Source: an uncultured Angelakisella sp. (GTDB lineage Bacteria; Bacillota; Clostridia; Oscillospirales; Ruminococcaceae). From it: 17,083 bases of DNA. Positions 1-7,089 of this stretch are shown piece after piece (the first letter of the stretch is position 1; the number at the start of each line of letters is the position of its first letter). Location: positions 1 through 17,083 of the forward strand of contig CAJFUT010000192.1 in NCBI GenBank assembly GCA_904420255.1. The letters run 5' to 3'. Both the position numbers and the translations under genes were made by a program. The notes beneath the pieces were generated by a model. That model searched no databases, was not told the DNA's origin, and saw nothing but the letters and a program-made list of their open reading frames with translations.

Positions 1-25
1 ATCGGCAGAAAGGAAGTGGGGCAGA

Positions 26-508
26 GTGGCGGAAGCCAAGACCAACGCCATGCGGATGCTGGACCGTGCCGGCATCCCCTACGGCACCTATCATTACGAC
101 CACGGGGACGGCCTCATCGACGGCCTCAGCGTGGCGGCCAAGCTGGGGCAGGACCCGGACCGGGTGTTCAAGACCCTGGTGACCCGGGGAGCCTCGGGGG
201 GATATTTCGTCTTTGTCATCCCGGTGGCCCTGGAGCTGGACCTGAAAAAGGCCGCCCGGGCGGTGGGGGAGAAGTCGGTGGCCATGATCCATGTCAGCGA
301 GATCAACAAGGTCACCGGGTATATCCGGGGCGGGTGCAGCCCGGTGGGGATGAAAAAGCAGTATCCCACCGTCTTTGACCGCCGGGCCCTGGGGCTGCCC
401 GCCGTCATCGTCAGCGGCGGGCGGATCGGCACCCAGGTGGAGGCGGAGCCGGGGGCCCTGATGAAGCTGGTGGGGGCCTCCTCCGCCGACCTGACGGCGG
501 AAAACTGA
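26..508 (+). CDS. ybaK: YbaK-type Cys-tRNA(Pro)/Cys-tRNA(Cys) deacylase
   Basis: This 160-residue protein is a single-domain YbaK, a trans-editing factor that hydrolyses Cys (and some Ala) wrongly attached to tRNA(Pro) in the cytoplasm. Seen in the sequence: full family length, the VFKTLV stretch with the lysine (K49) that the family uses in catalysis, and the conserved GYIRGGCSPVGMKK segment at about 99-111, followed by GRIGTQVE near the C terminus. The GTG start at 26 is chosen because AGGAAG lies at 11-16, nine bases upstream. The gene is complete but its promoter lies outside the window. It ends just before a terminator shared with the convergent hinT gene. A second, more distant YbaK-fold protein is encoded at 5351. 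The family assignment is firm; the exact tRNA preference is inferred from the family. Confidence 0.93.
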   Translation: MAEAKTNAMRMLDRAGIPYGTYHYDHGDGLIDGLSVAAKLGQDPDRVFKTLVTRGASGGYFVFVIPVALELDLKKAARAVGEKSVAMIHVSEINKVTGYIRGGCSPVGMKKQYPTVFDRRALGLPAVIVSGGRIGTQVEAEPGALMKLVGASSADLTAEN

Positions 509-516
509 CCGGAAGC

Positions 517-549
517 AAAAAAAGAAGGGCCAGCGGCCCCTCTTTTTTT
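517..549. terminator. Bidirectional intrinsic terminator between ybaK and hinT
   Basis: A short GC stem (AGGGCC / GGCCCCT, loop AGC) is flanked by an A-run on the left (517-523) and a T-run on the right (543-549). It can therefore terminate ybaK on the plus strand and hinT on the minus strand. It lies between the two convergent stop codons. Confidence 0.85.
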
Positions 550-565
550 GCGCTTTTTCGGGATG

Positions 566-910
566 TCAGTCGGCGGGATGCCAGCCCATGGCCTTGCCTC
601 CCAGGACGTGGAAATGGAGGTGGGGCACCGTCTGGCCGCCGTCGGCGCCGATGTTGGTGATGACCCGGTAGCCGCCGGTGACCCCCAGCTCCTTCATGAT
701 GCCGGGGATGGCCTCAAAGATGTGGGCCACCACGGCGCTGTTCTCCGGGGTGACGGCGTCCACGCTCTGGATGTGCTCCTTGGGAACCACCAGGATGTGG
801 GTGGGCGCCTTGGGGTCCAGGTCCCGGAAGGCCAGGCATTGGCCGTCCTCATAGACCTTGGTGGAGGGGATTTCCCCGGCGATGATCTTGCAGAAAACGC
901 AGTCGGACAT
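566..910 (-). CDS. hinT: HIT-family nucleotide-binding protein (HinT-like)
   Basis: This 114-residue cytoplasmic histidine-triad protein belongs to the branch of purine nucleoside phosphoramidate hydrolases. Seen: the N-terminal CVFCKIIAGEIPS segment, the central PTHILVVPKEHI stretch, and the histidine triad HLHFHVL at about 97-103, with the typical LGGKAMGW tail. Length is normal for the family. AAGGAGG lies about eight bases upstream of the ATG at 910. It starts 21 bases after the alaS stop codon, so it is very probably the second gene of an alaS-hinT transcript. In HinT proteins, aminoacyl-adenylates are known substrates, which makes a tRNA-synthetase neighbour sensible. The family is certain; the physiological substrate is not. 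Confidence 0.95.
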   Translation of the reverse strand: MSDCVFCKIIAGEIPSTKVYEDGQCLAFRDLDPKAPTHILVVPKEHIQSVDAVTPENSAVVAHIFEAIPGIMKELGVTGGYRVITNIGADGGQTVPHLHFHVLGGKAMGWHPAD

Positions 911-931
911 GATGAGAGCCTCCTTTTTCGG

Positions 932-3580
932 TCATTTGAGCATGGCCAGGATGACGTCGGGAGCCTGGGCCATGGCCTCGTCGATGCGGAAGATGTCCTT
1001 GGCGCTGCCCATGGCGCTGTCGGGCCGGCCGCCGCCGCTGCCCCCGGTGAGGGAGCAGAGGGCCTTGACGATCTTGCCGGCGTGGGCCCCGGCGGCCACG
1101 GCGTCGGCGCCGCAGGCCACGCAGATGGTACCCTTGCCGTCGGAGGTGGAGGTGAGGATGGCGATGGCCTTGGCGTTGCGGCTCTTCACCTCGTCGCAGA
1201 GGGTGCGGAGGGTTTCGGGCTTGCTGCCCACAAAGCCCGCCGCCAGCAGCTTCAGGTCACCGATGGGCCGGGCGTCGGCAAAGAGCCCGTCCACCTGGAG
1301 GGCGGCCAGCTTCTGCTCCTCCTCGGCGATGCGGCGGTCCTTCTGCCGCAGCTCCGCCACCATCTGGACGGTTTTTTCCGCCAGCTCGGAGGGGCTGCCC
1401 AGCTTCAGGTTCTGGGCGGCGGTATTCAGGATGCCGGCGGTTTCGTCCATATACCGCAGGACCCCCCAGCCGGTGGTGGCCTCGATGCGGCGCACCCCGG
1501 CGGCCACCGAGGATTCCTTCAGGATCCGGAACAGCCCCAGCTTGGCGGTGTTGTCCACATGGGTGCCGCCGCAGAGTTCCATGGAGCGGCCGTTCATATC
1601 CACCACCCGGACGGTGTCGCCGTATTTCTCGCCGAACAGGGCCATGGCGCCCAGCTTTTTGGCCTCCTCGATGGGCATTTCGGAGGCGGTGACGGGGTTG
1701 GCCTCCAGGATCATCCGGTTCACCAGCTCCTCGGTCTGATGGATCTCCTCGGGGGTCATGGCGGAGAAGTGGGAGAAGTCGAAGCGGCAGACCTGGTCGT
1801 CCACATAGGAGCCGGCCTGGTGGACATGGTCCCCCAGCACCTGGCGCAGGGCGGACTGGAGCAGATGGCAGGCGGAGTGGTTCCGCATGATGGAAGCCCG
1901 GCGCTCCGGGTCCACATGGGCCTCCACCCGGTCCCCCTTGGAGAGGACGCCGGCCTTCATCCGGCCCCGGTGGACAAAGTGGCCCGTGGGGCTCTTGCGG
2001 CAGTCCAGCACCTCAAAGACGGCGGAGCCGCAGGTGATGACGCCGGTGTCCCCCACCTGGCCGCCCATTTCGGCGTAGAAGGGGGTCTGGTCCAGCACCA
2101 CGGTGGCTTCCTCCCCCTCGCCCAGGCTGTCGGTGAGCTCGTCATTGTAGATGATGGCCAGCACCTCCCCCTGGCTGTCCAGGGTATCGTAGCCCACAAA
2201 CTGGGTGTGGATGTCCATATCCTTGAGGACGTCCTCGGTCCAGCCCATGTCCCCCAGGGCCTTCCGGGCCTCCCGGGCCCGGGTGCGCTGCTCCTCCATG
2301 TTGGCTTTGTAGGCATCCTCGTCCACGGTCAGGCCCTTTTCGGCGCAGATTTCCCGGGTCAGGTCGATGGGGAAGCCGAAGGTGTCGTAGAGCTTGAAGG
2401 CCTCGGCCCCGGGGAAGATTTTGCGGCCCTCGGCGATGGAGGCGGTGGCCAGGCTGTCGATGATGGAGTTGAGGAGGGAAAGGCCCCCGTCGATGGTCTT
2501 GGCGAACCGCTCCTCCTCCATCCGGATCACCTTGACGATGTAATCCCGGTTCTGGACAAGGTCGGGGTAGGCGGTTTTGTTCTCCCCGATGACGGTGTCC
2601 GCCACCTGGTAGAGGAAGGGTTCCTGGATGCCCAGCAGGCGCCCGTGGCGGGCGGCCCGGCGGAGGAGCCGCCGCAGGACGTAGCCCCGGCCCTCGTTCT
2701 GGGGGACCACCCCGTCCCCGATCATCATGGTGGTGCTGCGGACGTGGTCGGTGATGACCCGCAGGGAGATGTCCTTGACGGGGTCGTCATGGTAATGGAC
2801 GCCGGCGATGCGGCTGATGTGCTTCATGATGTTCTGGACGGTGTCCACCTCGAAGAGGTTGTCCACATCCTGCATGACGCAGGCCAGCCGCTCCAGCCCC
2901 ATGCCGGTGTCGATGTTGGGATGGGCCATGGGGGTGTAGTGGCCGTTCCCGTCGGAATCGAACTGGCTGAACACCAGGTTCCAGACCTCCATGTAGCGGT
3001 CGCAGTCGCACCCAACCTTGCAGTCGGGCTTGCCGCAGCCCTTGTCGGGGCCCCGGTCAAAGTAGATTTCGGAGCAGGGGCCGCAGGGGCCGGAGCCGAT
3101 CTCCCAGAAGTTGTCCTCCCGGCCGAAGCGGACCATGTGGCTGGGGTCCACCCCCACCTCCTTGACCCAGATGTCGTAGGCCTCGTCGTCGGTTTCAAAC
3201 ACCGAAACATAGAGGCGCTCCTTGGGGATCTCCAGCACCTGGGTGAGGAACTCCCAGGCCCAGGCGGTGGCCTCGTGCTTGAAGTAATCCCCGAAGGAGA
3301 AGTTCCCCAGCATCTCAAAATAGGTGCCGTGGCGGGCGGTTTTGCCCACGTTCTCGATGTCCGGGGTGCGGATGCACTTCTGGCAGGTGGTGACCCGCTT
3401 GTTGGGCGGGGTGGCAAGGCCCAGGAAGTATTTCTTCATGGGGGCCATGCCGGAGTTGATGAGGAGGAGGCTGGCGTCGTCCTGGGGGATCAGGGGGTAG
3501 GAGGGCAGGCGGGTGTGCCCCTTGCCCTCAAAAAAGCTGAGGAATTTTTCGCGCAGTTCGTTGAGTCCGGTCCATTCCAT
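932..3580 (-). CDS. alaS: Alanine-tRNA ligase
   Basis: This 882-residue protein charges tRNA(Ala) with alanine and is of normal family length. Domains in order: class II catalytic core with the tRNA-recognition region (about 1-450); a linker; an editing domain with zinc-binding HxxxH at 568-572 (HSACH) and CxxxH at 670-674 (CGGTH), which removes mischarged Ser and Gly; and a C-Ala domain with GGSGGGRPDSAMGSA at 846-860. A Cys-rich insertion at 182-193 (CGKPDCKVGCDC) follows GPCGPCSEIYFDRG, as in many bacterial AlaRS. All key residues are present. The ribosome binding site is only a GAAAGAGAG tract. No sigma-A promoter is visible in the 214 bases upstream on the minus strand; the nearest same-strand promoter lies at 5219-5247 in front of an Ala-type T-box. 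hinT follows within 21 bases. Confidence 0.98.
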   Translation of the reverse strand: MEWTGLNELREKFLSFFEGKGHTRLPSYPLIPQDDASLLLINSGMAPMKKYFLGLATPPNKRVTTCQKCIRTPDIENVGKTARHGTYFEMLGNFSFGDYFKHEATAWAWEFLTQVLEIPKERLYVSVFETDDEAYDIWVKEVGVDPSHMVRFGREDNFWEIGSGPCGPCSEIYFDRGPDKGCGKPDCKVGCDCDRYMEVWNLVFSQFDSDGNGHYTPMAHPNIDTGMGLERLACVMQDVDNLFEVDTVQNIMKHISRIAGVHYHDDPVKDISLRVITDHVRSTTMMIGDGVVPQNEGRGYVLRRLLRRAARHGRLLGIQEPFLYQVADTVIGENKTAYPDLVQNRDYIVKVIRMEEERFAKTIDGGLSLLNSIIDSLATASIAEGRKIFPGAEAFKLYDTFGFPIDLTREICAEKGLTVDEDAYKANMEEQRTRAREARKALGDMGWTEDVLKDMDIHTQFVGYDTLDSQGEVLAIIYNDELTDSLGEGEEATVVLDQTPFYAEMGGQVGDTGVITCGSAVFEVLDCRKSPTGHFVHRGRMKAGVLSKGDRVEAHVDPERRASIMRNHSACHLLQSALRQVLGDHVHQAGSYVDDQVCRFDFSHFSAMTPEEIHQTEELVNRMILEANPVTASEMPIEEAKKLGAMALFGEKYGDTVRVVDMNGRSMELCGGTHVDNTAKLGLFRILKESSVAAGVRRIEATTGWGVLRYMDETAGILNTAAQNLKLGSPSELAEKTVQMVAELRQKDRRIAEEEQKLAALQVDGLFADARPIGDLKLLAAGFVGSKPETLRTLCDEVKSRNAKAIAILTSTSDGKGTICVACGADAVAAGAHAGKIVKALCSLTGGSGGGRPDSAMGSAKDIFRIDEAMAQAPDVILAMLK

Positions 3581-3794
3581 GTTTTTTTACTCTCTTTCTT
3601 TTTGGTTTTAACCTTTTTATCTGAAAAGCCGCGGGGCCCGCGGGGCCCGGGGCTGTGGCGCCGGGAGGGGGATCTTCATAGGATGGCCTAGGGTCGGGGG
3701 CGGGTGCGGATAGCCCCTTCCCCGGCGGACCCTGCCGCATTGCCCTGCCCCTCGGGGCGGATGGGCGCGGCCATAGAAAGGAGTACCCGTTCAA
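3581..3794. other. Intergenic region between divergent alaS and cotJA
   Basis: This non-coding stretch contains a GC-rich inverted repeat around 3629-3650 (repeated GCGGGGCCC units) and an AT-rich strip at 3583-3620 that becomes the alaS 5' leader. A CATAGGAT at 3677-3684 resembles the -10 box of mother-cell sigma factors (CATA core), as expected for cotJ, but no convincing -35 partner is visible. The cotJA ribosome binding site AAAGGAG lies at 3778-3784. I see no good sigma-A promoter for alaS here. Confidence 0.5.
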
Positions 3795-4043
3795 ATGTCT
3801 GAGAGAATGAATAACCGGCAGCCCTACCGCCGGCCCGCCGTCCAGCAGGCCTCCGGCCGGTCGCCTGCCGCCGAGCTGGCCCGCGCCGTGCTGGACCGGG
3901 AGGGAGCCTTTGACCAGTTCCCGGTGGCCATGACCTACACACCCTGGCAGCGGTGGTGTGAGCCCTACTGCGCCCAGAAGGGTCTGGAGCGGGGGACCAT
4001 TTTCCCCGATCTGGACCTCCCCTTCGCGGGAAGGAGGTGCTGA
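3795..4043 (+). CDS. cotJA: Spore coat associated protein CotJA
   Basis: This 82-residue protein is the first gene of the cotJABC operon, made in the mother cell and needed for assembling the inner-coat CotJ proteins. Seen: the CotJA core FPVAMTYTPWQRWCEPY...GLERGTIFPDLDLPF at about 40-77, following a variable Arg/Pro-rich N terminus. The ATG at 3795 follows AAAGGAG at 3778-3784. Its stop codon at 4041-4043 lies directly before the cotJB start, which indicates translational coupling. CotJA is often longer in other clostridia through a variable N terminus; this copy is short but complete. The family is confident from the core motif and the operon context. Confidence 0.92.
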   Translation: MSERMNNRQPYRRPAVQQASGRSPAAELARAVLDREGAFDQFPVAMTYTPWQRWCEPYCAQKGLERGTIFPDLDLPFAGRRC

Positions 4044-4045
4044 CT

Positions 4046-4300
4046 GTGTGCAATGAGGAAATGAGGCTTTGGACCCAGCTTCAGGAGGCCAGCTTTGCCA
4101 TTGACGACCTGAAGCTCTATCTGGATACCCATTGTGAGGAGCCCGCCGCCATGGCCCTGTACCAGCAGTACCGCCTCCAGCGGCAGAACGCCATGGAGGA
4201 GTTGGCCCTCCGCTACAGCCCGGTGACCGCGGACCAGGTGCTTTCCCCGTCCAAGTGGACCTGGACCTGCGCCCCCTGGCCTTGGGAAGGAGAGGTGTGA
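4046..4300 (+). CDS. cotJB: Spore coat protein CotJB
   Basis: This 84-residue protein is the second gene of the cotJ operon and acts with CotJA and CotJC in the spore coat. Seen: the family core LQEASFAIDDLKLYLDTH at about 12-29 and the C-terminal tryptophan-rich KWTWTCAPWPWE signature. The GTG at 4046 is preferred over the in-frame GTG at 4037 because AAGGAGG occupies 4031-4037, giving a normal spacing to 4046. The gene starts two bases after cotJA ends and is followed by cotJC after three bases, so the three are one transcript. It is predicted to be helical, without a signal peptide. Identification is firm from motif and context. Confidence 0.92.
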   Translation: MCNEEMRLWTQLQEASFAIDDLKLYLDTHCEEPAAMALYQQYRLQRQNAMEELALRYSPVTADQVLSPSKWTWTCAPWPWEGEV

Positions 4301-4303
4301 CCT

Positions 4304-4903
4304 ATGTGGAATTATGAAAGACGCCTGCAATACCCGGTGAAGATCTGCAAGCCCGACGCCAACGCGGCCCAAATCATCATCAGCCAGCTGGGCGGCCCGG
4401 ACGGGGAACTTGCCGCCAGCATGAGATACCTGAACCAGCGATACTCCATGACCGACCGGAAGGTGGCCGGCGTCCTCACCGACATCGGCACCGAGGAGCT
4501 GGCCCACCTGGAGATGATCGGGGCCATCCTCCATCAGCTCACCCGGAATCTTTCCATGGAGCAGATCGAGAAATCCCCCTTCGCCGCCTATTTTGTGGAC
4601 CATACCGTAGGGGTCTGGCCCTCGGCGGCCTCGGGGATGCCCTTCACCTCGGTGGCTTTCGCCTGCAAGGGCGACCCCATCACCGACCTTGTGGAGGATA
4701 TGGCCGCGGAGCAGAAGGCCCGCACCACCTACGACAACATCCTGCGGATGGTGGATGACCCGGAGGTCCGGGACCCCATCAAGTTCCTCCGGGAGCGGGA
4801 GATCGTCCACTTCCAGCGGTTCGGGGAGAGCCTTCGCCGGGTCACCGACAGCCTGGACAGCAAAAACTTCTACGCCGTCAACCCCTCCTTCGACAGGAAG
4901 TGA
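4304..4903 (+). CDS. cotJC: Spore coat protein CotJC, manganese-catalase family
   Basis: This 199-residue protein is a ferritin-like four-helix coat protein of the manganese catalase family. Seen: the carboxylate and His ligand pattern of dimanganese catalases, with E35 (GEL), E65-x-x-H68 (EELAH), E136 (AAEQKAR) and E166-x-x-H169 (EIVHF). The N terminus MWNYERRLQYPV is typical of CotJC. All ligand positions are kept, so catalase activity in the spore is plausible, as reported for some family members. It is the last gene of cotJABC, has AAGGAGAGG upstream of its ATG, and is followed at once by an intrinsic terminator. An antisense transcript from the T-box promoter at 5219-5247 would cover it. 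Confidence 0.95.
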   Translation: MWNYERRLQYPVKICKPDANAAQIIISQLGGPDGELAASMRYLNQRYSMTDRKVAGVLTDIGTEELAHLEMIGAILHQLTRNLSMEQIEKSPFAAYFVDHTVGVWPSAASGMPFTSVAFACKGDPITDLVEDMAAEQKARTTYDNILRMVDDPEVRDPIKFLREREIVHFQRFGESLRRVTDSLDSKNFYAVNPSFDRK

Positions 4904-4914
4904 GGCCGGGGAAA

Positions 4915-4944
4915 ACGGGGGCGCCGGGCGCTCCCGTTTTTTTG
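4915..4944 (+). terminator. Intrinsic terminator of cotJABC
   Basis: A 10-bp stem (4915-4924 with 4928-4937, one G-T pair, loop CGG) is followed by a run of seven T (4937-4943). Read on the minus strand the same stem is followed by only four T, so it may stop the opposing T-box transcript only weakly. Confidence 0.85.
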
Positions 4945-4951
4945 TTTGCGC

Positions 4952-5212
4952 GGAAAAAGAAAAGACCCCCGCCCCCGTGCAAAAACAGGGACGAAGGATC
5001 CGGCTTCCTCCGCGGTACCACCCAGGTTGCAGGCCGCCCGAAGCGGCCGCCGCTTTCCAGGCGGTAACGTGCCTGTGGTCCGCCGGGCCTTGTTTCGGCC
5101 CGGAGCTCCGGGACGGCGTCCTCCCCCTGCCGCAGAAGGCTTTCAGCCGCGGCCTTCCTCTCTGAGGCGGTGGGCAGAGGTTCTTTCCCATCGGCGCTTG
5201 TTTCCATATTCC
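4952..5212 (-). promoter_or_regulatory. T-box riboswitch leader, probable alanine (GCC) specificity
   Basis: On the minus strand the region carries the T-box core GGGTGGTACCGCGG (5023-5010). Upstream are Stem I elements: GATGGGAAAGAAC near 5190 facing TCCCGGAGC near 5110 (K-turn side), AGAGAG at 5163-5158 followed by an apical hairpin GAAGGC/GCCTTC. The probable specifier is GCC at 5117-5115, flanked by GAC and G, which reads alanine. The terminator is CCTTCGTCCC (4997-4988) paired with GGGGGCGGGG (4976-4967), a 10-bp stem with several G-T pairs, followed by a T-rich tract. Uncharged tRNA(Ala) would stabilise the antiterminator. The first same-strand gene downstream is alaS, 1.4 kb away. Class is certain, specificity likely, target inferred. 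Confidence 0.92.
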
Positions 5213-5218
5213 GCAGAT

Positions 5219-5247
5219 ATTATACACTCCCCGGCAGCTTCTGTCAA
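5219..5247 (-). promoter_or_regulatory. Sigma-A promoter of the T-box leader
   Basis: On the minus strand there is a perfect TTGACA (5247-5242), a 17-base spacer and a perfect TATAAT (5224-5219). Transcription would begin near 5212 and enter Stem I of the T-box. Confidence 0.92.
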
Positions 5248-5261
5248 CGACCTCCGGCGGC

Positions 5262-5290
5262 TTGCGAAGGGCGGTGTTTTGTAGTATGAT
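5262..5290 (+). promoter_or_regulatory. Sigma-A promoter for the second YbaK-family gene
   Basis: TTGCGA (5262-5267), a 17-base spacer and TATGAT (5285-5290) form a good promoter, 61 bases before the ATG at 5351. It is divergent from the T-box promoter, with the two -35 boxes 14 bases apart. Confidence 0.7.
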
Positions 5291-5350
5291 AAGGCTGTTA
5301 TGGGGGCGGGAGCCGCCCCAGAAGAAAATCATGCAAAGGAGCAGACGATC

Positions 5351-5830
5351 ATGGGAATGGAATCCGCCCGGGCCTGGCTTGCCGCCCGGGGTTTTGAGGA
5401 CCGCATCCGGGAGTTTGACGTCAGCAGCGCCACGGTGGAGCTGGCCGCTCAGGCCCTGGGGGTGGAGCCGGGCTGCATCGCCAAGACCATCTCCCTCTAC
5501 GACGGGGACAGCGCCATGCTGATCCTGGCCGCCGGGGACGCCAAAATCGACAACCACAAGTTCAAGGAGCAGTTCGGCTTCAAGGCCAAGATGCTTTCCC
5601 CCGAGGACGCCCTCCGGTTTACGGGGCACGCCGTGGGGGGCATCTGCCCCTTCGGCCTGGCGAGGGAGCTCCGGGTCTTCCTGGACGTTTCCCTCCAGCG
5701 GTTCCCGGTGGTCTATCCCGCCTGCGGCACCGCCAGCAGCGCCGTGCGCCTCACCTGCAGCGAGCTGGAAGAGGCCAGCGAGGCCATGGCCTGGGTGGAC
5801 GTCTGCAAGCTGCCGGAAAAGGCGGAGTAA
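5351..5830 (+). CDS. YbaK/EbsC-family aminoacyl-tRNA deacylase-like protein
   Basis: This 159-residue cytoplasmic protein has the YbaK/ProXp fold used for hydrolysing mischarged tRNA. Seen: the GCIAKTISLY strand with the likely catalytic lysine K45, DAKIDNHKFKEQFGFKAKML, GHAVGGICPFGL at about 92-103 and VYPACGTASSAVRLT at about 121-135. These match the general YbaK/EbsC family but differ clearly from the Cys-tRNA(Pro) deacylase at 26-508. The ATG at 5351 is preferred over an upstream in-frame ATG at 5300, because AAAGGAG lies at 5335-5341 and the shorter form has the normal family length. A promoter lies at 5262-5290. The substrate (Ala-, Cys- or Ser-tRNA) cannot be read from the sequence. 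A LysR gene follows after 34 bases. Confidence 0.88.
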   Translation: MGMESARAWLAARGFEDRIREFDVSSATVELAAQALGVEPGCIAKTISLYDGDSAMLILAAGDAKIDNHKFKEQFGFKAKMLSPEDALRFTGHAVGGICPFGLARELRVFLDVSLQRFPVVYPACGTASSAVRLTCSELEEASEAMAWVDVCKLPEKAE

Positions 5831-5864
5831 AGGAAGCTGCCGGTCGGGAAGGGAGGAAGGCGCC

Positions 5865-6857
5865 GTGACCCAGCGGGAGCTGATCTATGTCAAAACCATC
5901 GCCGACGAGGGGAGCATCTCCAAGGCGGCCCAGAAGCTGTACGTCACCCAGCCCTCCCTGAGCCACTGCGTCCAGCGCATCGAGGAGTCCCTGGGGACCA
6001 AGCTTTTCGTCCGCAACCCCACCGGCCTCACCCTCACCTATGTGGGGGAGCGGTACTACAGCGTGGCCACCGAGATCCTCCAGATTTACAACGACTTCGA
6101 GCTGGAGGTGGGGGAGATCAGCAGCCTGCGCACCGGCCGCCTCACCATCGGCATGACCACCTACCTGGCCACCTGGCTGCTGCCCCAGATCCTGCCGGAG
6201 TTCCGCCGCCAGTACCCCAACGTCAATATCGTCCTGGTGGAGAAAAGCTCCACCCAGCTGGAGGCGGAACTGACCGCCCGGCACCTGGATTTCGCGGTGA
6301 TGCACAGCTTTGCCAACAGCTCCCACCAGGAAAAGAGCCGGATCACCTTCTACCCCATCAGCCGCAGCGACTTTGTCCTGGTTGCCCCCAAGGGGACCCC
6401 CCTGGCCCGGCACGCCAGGCCCAACCCCGCCGGCGGCCTGCCCATCATCGACCTGAAAAAGCTGGAGGGCCAGCCCTTTGTCATGGTGGACCAGGGGCGC
6501 CGGATCCGCCAGATCAGCGACCATATCCTCTGGCAGGCGGGGATCACCCCGGAGGTGGTCATCACCACAGTCAGCTACGAAACGGCCCACCGTCTGGCCT
6601 GCTGCGGGGTCGGCCTCACCTTCATCCCCCAGCAGTACGGGGAGATTTTCCAGGGGCCCTACCAGGGGGAATACTTCGCCATCGATCAGGAATATTCCCC
6701 CTACTGGGACCTCTGCGTGGCGGTGGCCAAGGACAGCTACATCGCCAACGCCGCCCAGGTGTTTATCCATATGCTGAATCTGCAGCTGGGGGGCAGCGTG
6801 CCCATCCCCCGGGAGGAGGAGCCGGGCAAAAAGGCCGAGGGCCCGGAGGAGGAATGA
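5865..6857 (+). CDS. LysR-family transcriptional regulator
   Basis: This 330-residue protein is a full LysR-type regulator: an N-terminal winged helix-turn-helix (about 2-60, with GSISKAAQKLYVTQPSLSHCVQRIEESLGTKLFVR) and a two-lobe periplasmic-binding-like effector domain (about 88-300). The highly charged tail (EEEPGKKAEGPEEE) is dispensable-looking. The GTG at 5865 follows GGGAGGAAGG. It lies 34 bases after the YbaK-family gene in the same direction and probably shares its promoter, which is unusual because LysR regulators are commonly divergent from their target. No typical T-N11-A operator was pinned down. Effector and targets are unknown; neither neighbour gives a metabolic hint. A strong terminator separates it from the genes to the right. 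Confidence 0.93.
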   Translation: MTQRELIYVKTIADEGSISKAAQKLYVTQPSLSHCVQRIEESLGTKLFVRNPTGLTLTYVGERYYSVATEILQIYNDFELEVGEISSLRTGRLTIGMTTYLATWLLPQILPEFRRQYPNVNIVLVEKSSTQLEAELTARHLDFAVMHSFANSSHQEKSRITFYPISRSDFVLVAPKGTPLARHARPNPAGGLPIIDLKKLEGQPFVMVDQGRRIRQISDHILWQAGITPEVVITTVSYETAHRLACCGVGLTFIPQQYGEIFQGPYQGEYFAIDQEYSPYWDLCVAVAKDSYIANAAQVFIHMLNLQLGGSVPIPREEEPGKKAEGPEEE

Positions 6858-6905
6858 GGACCGGACGAAGGGGTCCCCCTTCGCCGCACAATACACAATA
6901 GAAAT

Positions 6906-6937
6906 GCGCAGGTCCAAGCAGGGCCCGCGCGTTTTTT
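6906..6937 (+). terminator. Intrinsic terminator after the LysR gene
   Basis: GCGC-A-GGTCC pairs with GGGCC-C-GCGC around the loop AAGCA, followed by six T at 6932-6937. A separate perfect hairpin CGAAGGGG/CCCCTTCG lies at 6866-6883, just after the stop codon, without a T-run. Confidence 0.82.
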
Positions 6938-7089
6938 GCATTCGGCGGTCAAAGGCAGCCTGCCGAGCCAGCGGGCGGTCAAGATGAACGGCGCATACGC
7001 GCCGCCGCCCTTCCGCCTCTTTTCAAATGTGTCCGGGCATCGTATCGTGGAATCAAGTCAACGACAAATCAGATTTGCGGGTAAGAGAA
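6938..7089. other. Non-coding stretch with repeated GGCGGTCAA units and a palindrome
   Basis: GGCGGTCAA occurs twice within about 35 bases (near 6945 and 6975), and CGGCGC-ATAC-GCGCCG at 6989-7004 is a perfect six-bp inverted repeat. Composition switches from GC-rich to AT-rich near 7025. It resembles a dispersed intergenic repeat, but only one copy is in the window, so this is a suspicion. Confidence 0.35.

Noticed and set aside
3677..3684. CATAGGAT as a sigma-E or sigma-K -10 box for cotJ
   Set aside because: The -10 resemblance is partial and no matching -35 lies 14 to 17 bases upstream, so no promoter is claimed.
548..3691. A 1047-codon open frame on the plus strand opposite alaS
   Set aside because: It is the antisense shadow of alaS: composition is dominated by Gly, His, Asp, Val and Leu, there is no family motif, and the minus strand encodes a complete AlaRS.
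3965..5629. A 554-codon minus-strand open frame that could have been the T-box target
   Set aside because: It runs through the T-box, both promoters and antisense to cotJB and cotJC, with shadow-like composition and no ribosome binding site after the T-box, so it is not the regulated gene.
6866..6883. Perfect CGAAGGGG/CCCCTTCG hairpin as the LysR terminator
   Set aside because: It lacks a T-run; the hairpin at 6906-6937 with six T is the better terminator.
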